NCBI RefSeq assembly: GCF_938045775.1
Contig: NZ_CALIBH010000110.1
Coordinates: 1-17,111 of the forward strand
Length of the DNA stretch: 17,111 nt
Reading direction: 5' to 3'
DNA from: an uncultured Campylobacter sp.
Lineage (GTDB): Bacteria > Campylobacterota > Campylobacteria > Campylobacterales > Campylobacteraceae
The notes beneath the pieces were generated by a model that was not told where the DNA came from, searched no databases, and saw only the letters and a program-made list of their open reading frames with translations. A program made the position numbers and the translations under genes. Position 1 is the stretch's first letter, and every line of letters begins with the position of its first letter. This document shows positions 1 to 7,344 of this stretch, one piece after another.

Positions 1-1075
1 CAGGGTGCGTGTCGCGGATCGTGCGAGTACCAAGCTTATAGCTGCCGTTATAGGTGTTGATGATCTCTCCCGGTTTGACGGCTTTGGCGTCGTAGGCAAT
101 TGCGAAAATTATCGGCTTCATAATCGAGCCCACTTCGTAGGCGTATTCGCTCGCGGTAAAATTTAAATTCTTAAGATCGTTTTTTGTGATGTTTGAGGGA
201 TCATAGCGGGCGTTGGTTGCAAGAGATAGAATTTTGCCCGTTTTGGAGTTCATAATGCCTACCACGATTTCTCGCGCATCGTAATTATCCGCGCCCTCAT
301 CGCTTAGGCGCTCTATCTTTCTTTGCAGCGTTAGTGGCACGCTTAGGCGGACATTGTAGCCGTCGATCCTGCCCGTTTTTTTGCTACTGCGCTCTAGAAT
401 GATATTACCGCCGATATCGCGCGGGCCCACGATAAACTCATCTCTAACGGGCGCTAGATAATACTCATAGTACTTCTCGATCCCTTTGATGCCGCTAACC
501 TTGGTGATGCCATCAACCTCTTTTTTATTGATATAGCCGATTAACGGAGTGAGCGAATCGCCGACATTGTAGCTGCGCTTCTCGCCGCTTTCGGTCACGC
601 TCATGCGGATAGGCGGATTTAACCTGCCGTTTGAGCCTATGAAGCTGACAAAGACCTTTTTTAAATTTAGCTTATATGCAAGCTCTTTTAGATGCACGGC
701 GGTTTTGGCGTCGATCTTATACGACAGCACGGTCGTGCCGCCAGAGCCTTCGATCGCGCTTTTGACGCGCTTTTCACTATCGCCCGTGTAGATGCAGTAT
801 AGCCGCACGAAAAGATCAAGTTTGTTTTTATCTATGCTGCGCGCATCGACGCTAACTTTGTAGAGTTTGACGGAATTTGCCGCGACGTAGTTATCTTTTG
901 CGATTATCGCGCCGCGGATCGCGCTGTTGGTTTCATTGACATCCAGGCGCGGTAGCTTGCGCTCAGTGCTGCCCCAAAAATATAAAATCGCCAAAAATAC
1001 AAAAAGCGCCGCCGGCACGAATATAAACATCACAATAATCATACCGACCGAGGAGCTTTTATCTCTTTGCCACAT
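1..1075 (-). CDS. ftsI: FtsI-type peptidoglycan transpeptidase (PBP3), N-terminal part, cut by window edge
   Basis: This septal class B penicillin-binding protein would cross-link peptidoglycan at the division site. I read 358 codons from the ATG at 1075; the C-terminal part lies left of the window. Residues about 12-34 form one membrane anchor after a short charged cytoplasmic start. A dimerisation/pedestal region follows, beginning RGAIIAKDNY near residue 54. The transpeptidase domain starts around residue 265 and the active-site SxxK is S317-I-M-K320, preceded by EVG where most homologues have EPG. The SxN and KTG motifs would be off-window. An in-frame TAA lies five codons before the ATG, so no earlier start is possible; the ribosome site is weak. 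It sits 62 bases downstream of aat on the same strand and may be co-transcribed. PBP2/MrdA is the alternative, but the pedestal sequence fits epsilonproteobacterial FtsI better. Confidence 0.85.
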   Translation of the reverse strand, partial: MWQRDKSSSVGMIIVMFIFVPAALFVFLAILYFWGSTERKLPRLDVNETNSAIRGAIIAKDNYVAANSVKLYKVSVDARSIDKNKLDLFVRLYCIYTGDSEKRVKSAIEGSGGTTVLSYKIDAKTAVHLKELAYKLNLKKVFVSFIGSNGRLNPPIRMSVTESGEKRSYNVGDSLTPLIGYINKKEVDGITKVSGIKGIEKYYEYYLAPVRDEFIVGPRDIGGNIILERSSKKTGRIDGYNVRLSVPLTLQRKIERLSDEGADNYDAREIVVGIMNSKTGKILSLATNARYDPSNITKNDLKNLNFTASEYAYEVGSIMKPIIFAIAYDAKAVKPGEIINTYNGSYKLGTRTIRDTHP

Positions 1076-1137
1076 CTTATTTCTTTAAAATTCTAAATTC
1101 CGCGCATTTTTTACGCTGCTGCATCTCAAGCTTTGAC

Positions 1138-1821
1138 TCAATGCTGCGCTCCGCGCGGAACTTTAAGATCCGCAAAGCGCTCAAAGCCGCTATCTTGCGC
1201 ACTAAGCTCAGCAAATAGAGCGAGGAATTCCGCTCGCGGCATCTCTTTAGCACCCATAAATTTCAGATGCTCGTTCATAATCTGGCAGTCGATTAGAAAG
1301 CCGAAATTTGCAAGCACCTCACAAAGCCTAATCAGCGCTACTTTCGAAGCATTGCTCTTTAGGCTCAGCATACTCTCGCCGCAAAACACACGCCCAAAAA
1401 TTAGCCCGTATAGCCCACCCACAAGCTCGCCATCTTCGTATGCCTCGACGCTGTGAGCGTAGCCGTCTGCTGCCAAACGCGAGTAAGCCTGCACGATCTG
1501 CTCGCTGATCCACGTGCCGTCGCTCTCTTTTTTTCGTACGTCTTTGCAGCGCTCGATGAAGCCCTTAAAATTCGCGTCAAATTTCACTTCATATCGCTTA
1601 AGATAGGGCTTAATGGACTTTTGCACACGCACTTCGCACGGATCAAGCACTGCACGCGGATCGGGCGACCACCATAAAATCGGCTCATCCTCGTTAAACC
1701 ACGGAAATATCCCTGCACTATAAGCACTAAGCAAGCAATCCTCGCTCAGATCGCCACCACTTGCAAGCGGCGCAAAATCGGGCGCATCCATAGGATCTGG
1801 AAAATCGTAAAACCGAGCCAT
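1138..1821 (-). CDS. aat: Leucyl/phenylalanyl-tRNA-protein transferase
   Basis: Aat transfers Leu or Phe from aminoacyl-tRNA to proteins with an N-terminal Lys or Arg, creating a primary N-degron in the cytoplasm. The 227-residue length is normal. Family motifs are visible in order: GGDLS followed by AYSAGIFPWF (residues about 22-42), WWSPDPR (about 50-56), TWISEQI, HSVEAYEDGELVGGLYG and GESM. The ATG shares one base with the clpA stop (TAATG), a tight arrangement that suggests translational coupling. Its place directly behind clpS and clpA fits its role, since ClpS recognises the residues Aat adds and ClpA unfolds the substrate for ClpP. I see nothing odd in length or motifs. Confidence 0.96.
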   Translation of the reverse strand: MARFYDFPDPMDAPDFAPLASGGDLSEDCLLSAYSAGIFPWFNEDEPILWWSPDPRAVLDPCEVRVQKSIKPYLKRYEVKFDANFKGFIERCKDVRKKESDGTWISEQIVQAYSRLAADGYAHSVEAYEDGELVGGLYGLIFGRVFCGESMLSLKSNASKVALIRLCEVLANFGFLIDCQIMNEHLKFMGAKEMPRAEFLALFAELSAQDSGFERFADLKVPRGAQH

Positions 1822-4202
1822 TATTTAACGACACTGCTTTGAGCTAGTGCGGGTTGCTTTTTTTCTATCTGCGGCAAAGGCGTAGAAGCAAAGCTAAAGC
1901 TTAGCTCGCCATCTTTTACGCTCACGCTAACCAAGCCGCCCTCTTGCAGCGCGCCAAAAAGCAGCTCACCGCTTATATGATCGCTTATCTGCGAGCTGAT
2001 CTCGCGCTTTAAATTTCGCGCGCCAAACTCGTCCGAATAACCGCGCGAGATAATCAAATCTTTTGCTTCCTTGCTTAGGCTAATTTTTACGTTTTTTAGC
2101 TGTGACTCTAGCTCGCCGATAGTTTTATCCACGATCTTTTCTAAAATTTCGCCGCTTAAGCGGTTAAAATTTATGATTTTATCGATGCGGTTGCGAAATT
2201 CCGGCGCAAAGAAGCTTTTTATGGCGCTATCTACTTTATAGCTCTCGTCCTTCGTAAATCCAACTTGCGGCGCTTCTTTCGCGCCTAAATTCGACGTCAT
2301 TATTATGATAGTATTTTTAAAATCGGTCATAACGCCGTTGTTATCGGTAAGACTTGCGTTATCGAAAATTCCTAAAAAAATATTCGTCATGCTAGGATGA
2401 GCTTTTTCTACCTCATCAAATAAAATGACGCTGTAGGGGTGCTTTTTAATGTTATTCGTTAAAATTCCGCCATTTTCAAAGCCCACGTATCCAGGAGGTG
2501 CTCCGATGAGCCTAGAGACGCTGTGAGCTTCCATATATTCGCTCATATCATAGCGCTCAAAATGCACTCCAAGCTGCGCGGCTAAGACCTTGGCTAGCTC
2601 ACTTTTGCCCACACCGCTGCTACCTGCAAATAAAAATACGCCGATTGGGGAGCTTGCGCCTCCAAGCCCGGCGTAAGAGCGCAAAAGCGCCTTGCAAAGG
2701 CTGCTAACCGCCTCATCTTGACCGAAAATTTCACGCTTGATATTGGCTTCTAGATTTTTTAGTACCTGTTTATTATCGACGCTACTGCTTAAATTTGCGA
2801 TATTCGCGCTAATCGAAAGCGTATTTACTAAATCGTCCTTGCTGATTTCAAGCGGAGCTTCGTGCGGCTTAAACGCAAAGCTCGCGCCCACCTCGTCGAT
2901 GAGATCAATGGCGCTGTCGGGAAGGAATTTATCGTTTTGATATTTTTTAGCAAGCGTTACGCTATCACGCAAAATTTCGTCGCTAAATTTCACGCCGTGA
3001 AATTCCTCATATTTTTTGGCTACGCCTTTTAAAATTTCGACGCTATCGTCGATGCTAGGCTCGCTCACGTCGATTTTGCAAAACCTGCGGCTAAGCGCTT
3101 TATCCTGCGAAAACGAGCGGTATTCGCCGTATGTAGTAGCGCCGATGACCGATAGCTCGCCGCTTGCAAGTGAAGGTTTTAGGATGTTTGACATATCAAG
3201 TTCGTTGCGATTGCCCGTGCCTGCGCCAACGATCGTGTGAATTTCATCGATAAATAAAATCGCATTTTGATTAGCGCTAAACTCGTCTATGAGATCCTTT
3301 AGCCTCTCCTCAAACTCCCCGCGCAGCGTAGTTCCTGCGATCAGCGCGCCAGCATCAAGGGCGTAAATCACCTTATTTTTTAGCTTTTCTGGCACTTCGC
3401 CACGGACGATTTTTAGCGCGATACCCTCGATGATCGCGGTTTTACCAACTCCTGCTTCGCCCACTAAGATCGGATTGTTTTTCTTGCGGCGACAGAGGGT
3501 TTGCAGCGTCTTTTCGATCTCTTTTTCGCGTCCGATGAGTGGATCGATCTTACCCTCAAGCGCGATTTTATTGAGGTTTGCTGTATAAAGTGAGCTAGGC
3601 GAGTCCTTTTTAATATCGCGCTCGTTTATGGCGTCCTTTTCGCCCTCAAACGCAGGCTCAAATTCCGTATTCTGCCACTGCCTGCGGCTTTCGTCATAAT
3701 TCATCGCATGCGTGATATCATCGATATCGTATGAGTTTAGCTTAATCGCTGCGGCTTCATCGCGAGAAACGACCTCATCACGGTGATCGAAAGCGGATTT
3801 GTACTTTCGCACGATGAGCTCAAAAATCGCGGCATTGATACCGTAGTGATTTAAAATTTTAGTGCAGTCGTTTTCCTTATCATTTAAAATTTTAAGCATA
3901 AAATCAAGCTCATTCTTAGGCTCTTTAGCGTTATTTAATTCTGTATAGAACTGCTTAAATTCTATCGTCTGCGCCGGAGCCTTGCCGCTTGATTTAGGCA
4001 TCATATCCAAAAGCCCGCCCAGATTATCCAAGATATTTAGGTAGTTAATATCCGGAATTTCTTTGGCGATGAGCCCGTGAAAGGGCTTATTGTATTTAAA
4101 AATCGCATAAACTACGTGCGAAGTAGTGATATATTCGTCCTCGCCGTCGTTTGCGACGCTGATTGCTTGTTCAAAATGTTTGTTTAAAAAAAATCCTATC
4201 AT
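1821..4202 (-). CDS. clpA: ATP-dependent Clp protease ATPase subunit ClpA
   Basis: ClpA is the hexameric AAA+ unfoldase that threads substrates into ClpP. The protein has 793 residues, slightly longer than the E. coli enzyme. An N-terminal repeat domain (residues 1 to about 140, ClpS docking) and an acidic linker precede two ATPase modules. D1 has Walker A GEAGVGKT (248-255) and Walker B LFIDE (316-320). D2 has Walker A GSSGVGKS (527-534) and Walker B ILFDE (593-597). There is no ClpB-type coiled-coil middle domain between them. V647-G648-F649, just before the FFAPEFRNR segment, occupies the place of the IGL/IGF loop that docks on ClpP. The ATG is preceded by AAAGGA at good spacing and lies 15 bases after clpS. 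The last 20 or so residues are a polar tail. clpP is not in the window. Confidence 0.97.
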   Translation of the reverse strand: MIGFFLNKHFEQAISVANDGEDEYITTSHVVYAIFKYNKPFHGLIAKEIPDINYLNILDNLGGLLDMMPKSSGKAPAQTIEFKQFYTELNNAKEPKNELDFMLKILNDKENDCTKILNHYGINAAIFELIVRKYKSAFDHRDEVVSRDEAAAIKLNSYDIDDITHAMNYDESRRQWQNTEFEPAFEGEKDAINERDIKKDSPSSLYTANLNKIALEGKIDPLIGREKEIEKTLQTLCRRKKNNPILVGEAGVGKTAIIEGIALKIVRGEVPEKLKNKVIYALDAGALIAGTTLRGEFEERLKDLIDEFSANQNAILFIDEIHTIVGAGTGNRNELDMSNILKPSLASGELSVIGATTYGEYRSFSQDKALSRRFCKIDVSEPSIDDSVEILKGVAKKYEEFHGVKFSDEILRDSVTLAKKYQNDKFLPDSAIDLIDEVGASFAFKPHEAPLEISKDDLVNTLSISANIANLSSSVDNKQVLKNLEANIKREIFGQDEAVSSLCKALLRSYAGLGGASSPIGVFLFAGSSGVGKSELAKVLAAQLGVHFERYDMSEYMEAHSVSRLIGAPPGYVGFENGGILTNNIKKHPYSVILFDEVEKAHPSMTNIFLGIFDNASLTDNNGVMTDFKNTIIIMTSNLGAKEAPQVGFTKDESYKVDSAIKSFFAPEFRNRIDKIINFNRLSGEILEKIVDKTIGELESQLKNVKISLSKEAKDLIISRGYSDEFGARNLKREISSQISDHISGELLFGALQEGGLVSVSVKDGELSFSFASTPLPQIEKKQPALAQSSVVK

Positions 4203-4217
4203 TGCTTTCCTTTAAAT

Positions 4218-4523
4218 TTAATCCTCTTCGATCTCACATCTAAGAGGGAATCCTGCGACCTTTGCCGCTTGTAAAACCGCTTGTTGCTTGCACTCGGCTA
4301 TCTCTTTAGGATACGCGCCGCAAACCGCGCGACCCTGTTTATGAACTTTCATCATTAAATCTACGGCATCGTTAAAGTTTTTGGCGAAAATCTCCATCAA
4401 AATATAAACCACGAAATCCATCGTTGTTACGTCGTCGTTTAGCAAAATTACTTTATACGGACGAGGTACGAAAGATTTTGTTTTGGCGCGAGTGCGAATC
4501 TGCACACCGGTTTTAGTTGCCAT
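4218..4523 (-). CDS. clpS: ClpS adaptor of the N-degron pathway
   Basis: ClpS binds proteins with N-terminal Leu, Phe, Tyr or Trp and passes them to ClpA. The 101-residue protein has a flexible N-terminal tail (1 to about 20) and then the ClpS fold. Visible motifs are YKVILLNDDVTTMDFV (23-38), VHKQGRAVCGAYPKEIAE (60-77) and a C-terminal GFPL segment. N29, D30 and H61 match the residues that in E. coli ClpS (N34, D35, H66) hold the substrate alpha-amino group, so the specificity pocket looks intact. The ATG at 4523 lies inside the end of the upstream lipoprotein gene (11-base overlap) with AGGA just before it. clpA follows 15 bases later, giving a compact adaptor-unfoldase-transferase operon. 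Confidence 0.97.
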   Translation of the reverse strand: MATKTGVQIRTRAKTKSFVPRPYKVILLNDDVTTMDFVVYILMEIFAKNFNDAVDLMMKVHKQGRAVCGAYPKEIAECKQQAVLQAAKVAGFPLRCEIEED

Positions 4524-5211
4524 TTTTTATCCTGGCGATATCGCTTTTTATCACATCGGTATCGACCATGCCTAAGTAATACGGCTTGCCCCGCTCATCG
4601 CCCTCGTTAATGTCGGTAAGTCTTTGATATTTTCCATCTTTAAGCACCACCTTAAAAGGGATCGAAAGCGCGTGGCGATAACCGATGTCGCTTAAAATTT
4701 GACCCACTATGCGCTCGTTTTGTTTTGAATTGGAGATGAAATAATACGCATTAAACTTTTTCGTAAAATTTTCGATCACCTGCGCATCGGTAATGTCCTC
4801 GAAATAGATTAGCCCGACCATCAGAAAATCCGCGGAGTTTTTTAGCTGAAAGTCCATCAGATGCGGCGCTTCGATGCGGCACGGCTGGCAGTATGTACCA
4901 AAAATATCAAACATCAAAATTTTATCGCTATCCGCGAGCTTAAAGCCCTTTTCTGTCCGCTCAATCGTTACCTCGCCGCCTACGACGCTTTTAAGCGTAA
5001 ATCGTTCGCCCGTTTTAAACGGCGTAAAAGCTACCTCCTCGCCGCTCTCGCCGCCAATACGCTCGCCACTTTTATCTTGAGCGGAATTTTTTGCCATCTG
5101 ATTCTCGCTCGCGACAGGATTCTCGCCAGCAGAGCCCGTCTTTTTCTGCGAATCATCTCCGCAGCCATTTAAAACAAAAATCGCCAAACATGATAGTAAA
5201 AATTTCTTCAT
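4513..5211 (-). CDS. Thioredoxin-fold lipoprotein (TlpA/ResA-like)
   Basis: This is a 232-residue exported protein with a short signal peptide ending in the lipobox LNGC (C17 lipidated). A polar, low-complexity linker (about 18-60, rich in Ser, Gly, Glu, Asn) leads to a thioredoxin fold. The active site is C108-Q-P-C111 within GTYCQPC, and P185 in SIPF is the probable cis-proline. It should act as a membrane-anchored periplasmic disulfide reductase or oxidase, as TlpA/ResA proteins do in cytochrome maturation or periplasmic thiol repair; the substrate cannot be told from sequence. The ATG has AAGGAA upstream. Its end overlaps clpS by 11 bases, so it shares a transcript with the cytoplasmic N-degron genes. 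As I recall, a putative periplasmic thioredoxin holds the same place in C. jejuni, so this is inherited gene order. Confidence 0.88.
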   Translation of the reverse strand: MKKFLLSCLAIFVLNGCGDDSQKKTGSAGENPVASENQMAKNSAQDKSGERIGGESGEEVAFTPFKTGERFTLKSVVGGEVTIERTEKGFKLADSDKILMFDIFGTYCQPCRIEAPHLMDFQLKNSADFLMVGLIYFEDITDAQVIENFTKKFNAYYFISNSKQNERIVGQILSDIGYRHALSIPFKVVLKDGKYQRLTDINEGDERGKPYYLGMVDTDVIKSDIARIKNGN

Positions 5212-5266
5212 TGCATTTCCTTCGGGTTTAAATTTAAGCCCGCATTTTAACCAAAGTTTTGTGAAT

Positions 5267-5731
5267 TTAAAATGAATGCTTGTCGTATCGCTTCATCGCG
5301 CTTTGCGCTTCGCGGTCGGCTTCCTTGCGCTTTAGCGATTCACGCTTGTCGTGCAGGTTTTTGCCACTAGCCAAAGCGATACGCGCCTTTACGCGGTTTT
5401 TATCATTGAGATACAGCGACAAAACTACGATGGTAAGGCCCTCTTTACTAACCGCGCCAAGCAGCTTATCGATCTGCTTTCGGTGCATCAAAAGCTTTCG
5501 CGCCGCCCCTTCGTCTGGACGAAAGTGGGCGTTGGTGCTTTCAAGATAGCTGATATGGGCGTTTAGCAAAAACAGCTCACCGCGAATCACGCGACAAAAG
5601 CTATCTTTGAGATTACCCCTGCCCGCGCGCAGAGCTTTGACCTCGCTACCCTTTAGCACGATGCCCGCTTCAAAGCTTTCAAGTATCGTAAAATCGTGAA
5701 ATGCCTTGCGATTTTTACTCAGTTCTTTCAT
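5267..5731 (-). CDS. smpB: SsrA-binding protein SmpB
   Basis: SmpB binds tmRNA and brings it to stalled ribosomes in trans-translation, so the unfinished protein receives a degradation tag. The 154-residue length is typical. Motifs visible are NRKAFHDF (7-14), FEAGIVLKGSEVKALRAGRGNLKD (20-43), LNAHIS, RKLLMHRKQI and GKNLHDKRESLKRKEADRE near the C-terminus. The basic tail is the part that enters the empty mRNA channel in well-studied homologues. The ATG follows AAGGAAAAAG. It lies 55 bases upstream of the lipoprotein gene and 126 bases downstream of ispE, on the same strand. The tmRNA gene itself (ssrA) is not in this window. Confidence 0.96.
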   Translation of the reverse strand: MKELSKNRKAFHDFTILESFEAGIVLKGSEVKALRAGRGNLKDSFCRVIRGELFLLNAHISYLESTNAHFRPDEGAARKLLMHRKQIDKLLGAVSKEGLTIVVLSLYLNDKNRVKARIALASGKNLHDKRESLKRKEADREAQSAMKRYDKHSF

Positions 5732-5857
5732 CTTTTTCCTTCTAAATTTAGTCCTAAGCTTAGCCCGTTTTTGCTTAAATTTAAAAGCGGGCGAGCGAAA
5801 TTTTAAATTTTATCTTTAAATTTAGCTTTTAAATTTTAACCGCGCGCCTTGGAATTC
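5732..5857 (-). other. AT-rich spacer between ispE and smpB
   Basis: No gene is visible. The segment at about 5797-5837 is a run of closely spaced AAATTT/TTAAATTT units. On the minus strand a TAAAAT hexamer at 5812-5807 could serve as a -10 element for smpB, giving a leader of roughly 70 bases, but nothing confirms it. A short imperfect stem (GCCCG near 5763 with CGGGC near 5788) lies closer to smpB and has no clear T tract. Confidence 0.4.
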
Positions 5858-6601
5858 TTATTTTAAGAAAAACACGCTGCTGCCGCTGCCGCTTAGAAAC
5901 ATATCGCGATACTTGCTCATCTGCGGATATAGCTTTATGCACGGCGCAAAAAGATCGTTTAACGTAAAGCCGCCATATTGCGTCAGCAGCTGCTCGCTGC
6001 TTAAACGCAACATCTCTTGAGCCTGCGCGGCGTCTATGTTTTGCATAAAGCTTGCGCGAAACTCATTATAAACCGCGCCGGTGGAGCAAAAGATCACGGG
6101 CGTTAAAATTTCGATCGCGGGCAGGCGGTCCTCGAAAGGCTCGATGATCTCGCCGATACCGCGCACGTTTGCGGCCTCAAGCCCGCTAACAAAAAACGCG
6201 ACGTCTGCGCCGATATTTTGCGCGATCGCTATAAGCCGCTCGCGCGAAATTTTTAAGCCTAATTCCTCGTTCGCAAGTCGCAAAAACGCCGCCGCATCGC
6301 TACTGCCGCCCCCAAGACCCGCGCCGATCGGAATACGTTTTTTAAGCACGATCTTGTGCGAGCCGAAAAACTCCGCAAGCTCGCGCGCAAAGCCCGCCTG
6401 CTCGAGCGCCGCCTTGGCCTTTAAAATTATATTGTCCGCGATCTGCGCGGCGTCGCATTCAAGCGTAAAGCCGCTCGCGCGCTCGAAGCTTATCTCATCA
6501 AAAAGCTCCCTGCGCAGCACGAAGCGCGAGGCGATCTCGTGATAGCCGCCGCGCGTGCCGACGACTTTTAAAAAAACATTGATCTTTGCATAGGCCTTCA
6601 A
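5858..6601 (-). CDS. ispE: 4-diphosphocytidyl-2-C-methyl-D-erythritol kinase IspE
   Basis: IspE phosphorylates the 2-hydroxyl of CDP-methylerythritol, the fourth step of the MEP route to isoprenoids, in the cytoplasm. The protein has 247 residues, somewhat short for the family. AKINVFLKV (5-13) supplies K6. The GHMP kinase ATP loop PIGAGLGGGSSDAA is at 91-104. GADVAFF (131-137) supplies the catalytic D133. A C-terminal SGSGSSVFF matches the conserved GSG segment. The start is TTG at 6601-6599, supported by a perfect AAGGAG six bases upstream; the nearest ATG, inside GCCTATGCA, is out of frame. smpB follows after 126 bases. Upstream lies the gene-free gap, so ispE probably needs a promoter within it. 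Confidence 0.95.
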   Translation of the reverse strand: MKAYAKINVFLKVVGTRGGYHEIASRFVLRRELFDEISFERASGFTLECDAAQIADNIILKAKAALEQAGFARELAEFFGSHKIVLKKRIPIGAGLGGGSSDAAAFLRLANEELGLKISRERLIAIAQNIGADVAFFVSGLEAANVRGIGEIIEPFEDRLPAIEILTPVIFCSTGAVYNEFRASFMQNIDAAQAQEMLRLSSEQLLTQYGGFTLNDLFAPCIKLYPQMSKYRDMFLSGSGSSVFFLK

Positions 6602-6607
6602 ATTTTA

Positions 6608-6613
6608 CTCCTT
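6608..6613 (-). promoter_or_regulatory. Strong Shine-Dalgarno deciding the TTG start of ispE
   Basis: The minus strand reads AAGGAG followed by six bases and then TTG. The reading frame from this TTG gives the conserved IspE N-terminus (KAYAKINVF), and no in-frame ATG exists nearby. The site is close to the ideal anti-16S complement, which may compensate for the weak start codon. Confidence 0.8.
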
Positions 6614-6667
6614 CCGCGCTTCGGCGCATTTGCGTTAAATTTAACCCTCGGCAAGCCCATCTAGCAC

Positions 6668-6706
6668 GATTACAATTCTGAGCTAGCAAAATTCTAACTG
6701 CGCCGC
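6668..6706 (+). repeat. Imperfect direct repeat, copy 1
   Basis: The copy begins GATTACAATTCTGAGC and aligns without gaps to 6827-6865 at 33 of 39 positions. Similarity continues upstream with a small indel (CTAGCACGAT versus CTTAGCGAT). Its 3' end runs into the hairpin at 6699-6717, as copy 2 runs into the hairpin at 6858-6895, so the repeated unit may be conserved block plus hairpin. Confidence 0.75.
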
Positions 6707-6717
6707 CGCACGGCGCA
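6699..6717. repeat. GC-rich hairpin after repeat copy 1
   Basis: TGCGCCG pairs perfectly with CGGCGCA around a five-base loop. There is no T tract on either side, so it is not a standard intrinsic terminator. Confidence 0.65.
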
Positions 6718-6826
6718 AAACTTGATCCGCAATCGCAGCGCCCGATACGTAAATTTATAAGGCGCGGAATTCAGATCCGCAACGCATGCGGCTAAATTTC
6801 AGTTTGCGGCGAGAATATATCTTAGC

Positions 6827-6865
6827 GATTAAAATTCCGAGCCAGCAAAATTCTAGCCGCACCGC
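6827..6865 (+). repeat. Imperfect direct repeat, copy 2
   Basis: The copy begins GATTAAAATTCCGAGC. Differences from copy 1 are six single-base substitutions, five of them transitions, as expected of two old copies drifting apart. It is 159 bases downstream of copy 1. Confidence 0.75.
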
Positions 6866-6895
6866 GCTAAATCGAAAATTTAGCTTAGCGGTGCG
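6858..6895. repeat. Long bulged hairpin after repeat copy 2
   Basis: The stem pairs CGCACCGC with GCGGTGCG, then GCTAAAT with ATTTAGC, with a three-base bulge (TTA) on the right arm and a five-base loop CGAAA. That gives 15 base pairs in all. No gene lies here, so the fold reflects either a structured element or a terminator that has lost its T tract. Confidence 0.65.
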
Positions 6896-7050
6896 CCGCA
6901 AAATCAAACCCATTGGTGCAGACTACGCATTACCGCGAGCTGGAATTTTATTCGGCAAAGACTACTTGCCGCGGCACTAAGCTCCAACCTACCGCTTTTT
7001 AAATCGTCAAATTTTAATATTGCGGCGCGTCGTCATCGCGCGGTAAAAGC

Positions 7051-7082
7051 AAATTTAAACGCCGCTAGCCGCGTTTAAATTT
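7051..7082. repeat. Perfect 12-base inverted repeat
   Basis: AAATTTAAACGC (7051-7062) and GCGTTTAAATTT (7071-7082) are exact reverse complements separated by eight bases that hold the palindrome GCTAGC. Either strand would form a stable hairpin. It could be a terminator for truB transcription (269 bases past its stop) or a protein-binding palindrome. Confidence 0.7.
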
Positions 7083-7344
7083 AGCCCCGCGGATTTATGC
7101 CTTTCACGAGCGAGCGCCGCCCAAGAAGCCACATGTTTAAATTTTAAATTTACTCCGCTCGATGCCGATTTTGCGATCCGTGCACAACGAAAGTGCGCAA
7201 TCCCGCCGCCGCTCGTGATAAAATTTAACCGCGCATGGCGGCGCGCTATGCGAGTAAATTTAAAACGCGCCGAATTTGTAACCGCTTCAAAATTTCAAGC
7301 CAGGGCCGCCCGATCAAAGCTCCGTCGCAGGCTTGAGCCTCGGC

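Larger units (their letters stand above)
6602..7344. other. 743-base gene-free gap between truB and ispE, where C. jejuni has csrA
   Basis: I find no convincing gene. Plus-strand frames at 6786-6980 and 7215-7415 lack ribosome sites and any protein-family pattern. A minus-strand frame starting at 6913 begins MGLILRR but diverges at once from CsrA. The DNA holds an imperfect 39-base direct repeat, two GC-rich hairpins, a perfect 12-base inverted repeat and many AAATTT strings. No tRNA-like arms are seen. From memory, C. jejuni has csrA at this point, so the gap probably marks its loss. The promoter for ispE should lie here, but I cannot place it. Confidence 0.75.

Noticed and set aside
5796..5839. 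AT-rich repeats considered as a CRISPR or replication-origin array
   Set aside because: Units are short, irregular and without spacers or DnaA-box clusters; the same words are common throughout the window.
6081..6542. 153-residue plus-strand open frame
   Set aside because: It is antisense to ispE, whose kinase motifs are intact; composition is typical of a shadow frame.
6770..6913. Minus-strand frame beginning MGLILRR, considered as a csrA remnant
   Set aside because: Only the first few residues recall CsrA; the rest lacks the conserved beta-strand pattern and there is no ribosome site.
6786..6980. 64-residue plus-strand frame in the truB-ispE gap
   Set aside because: No Shine-Dalgarno precedes its ATG, and it runs through a direct repeat and a hairpin with no protein-like pattern.
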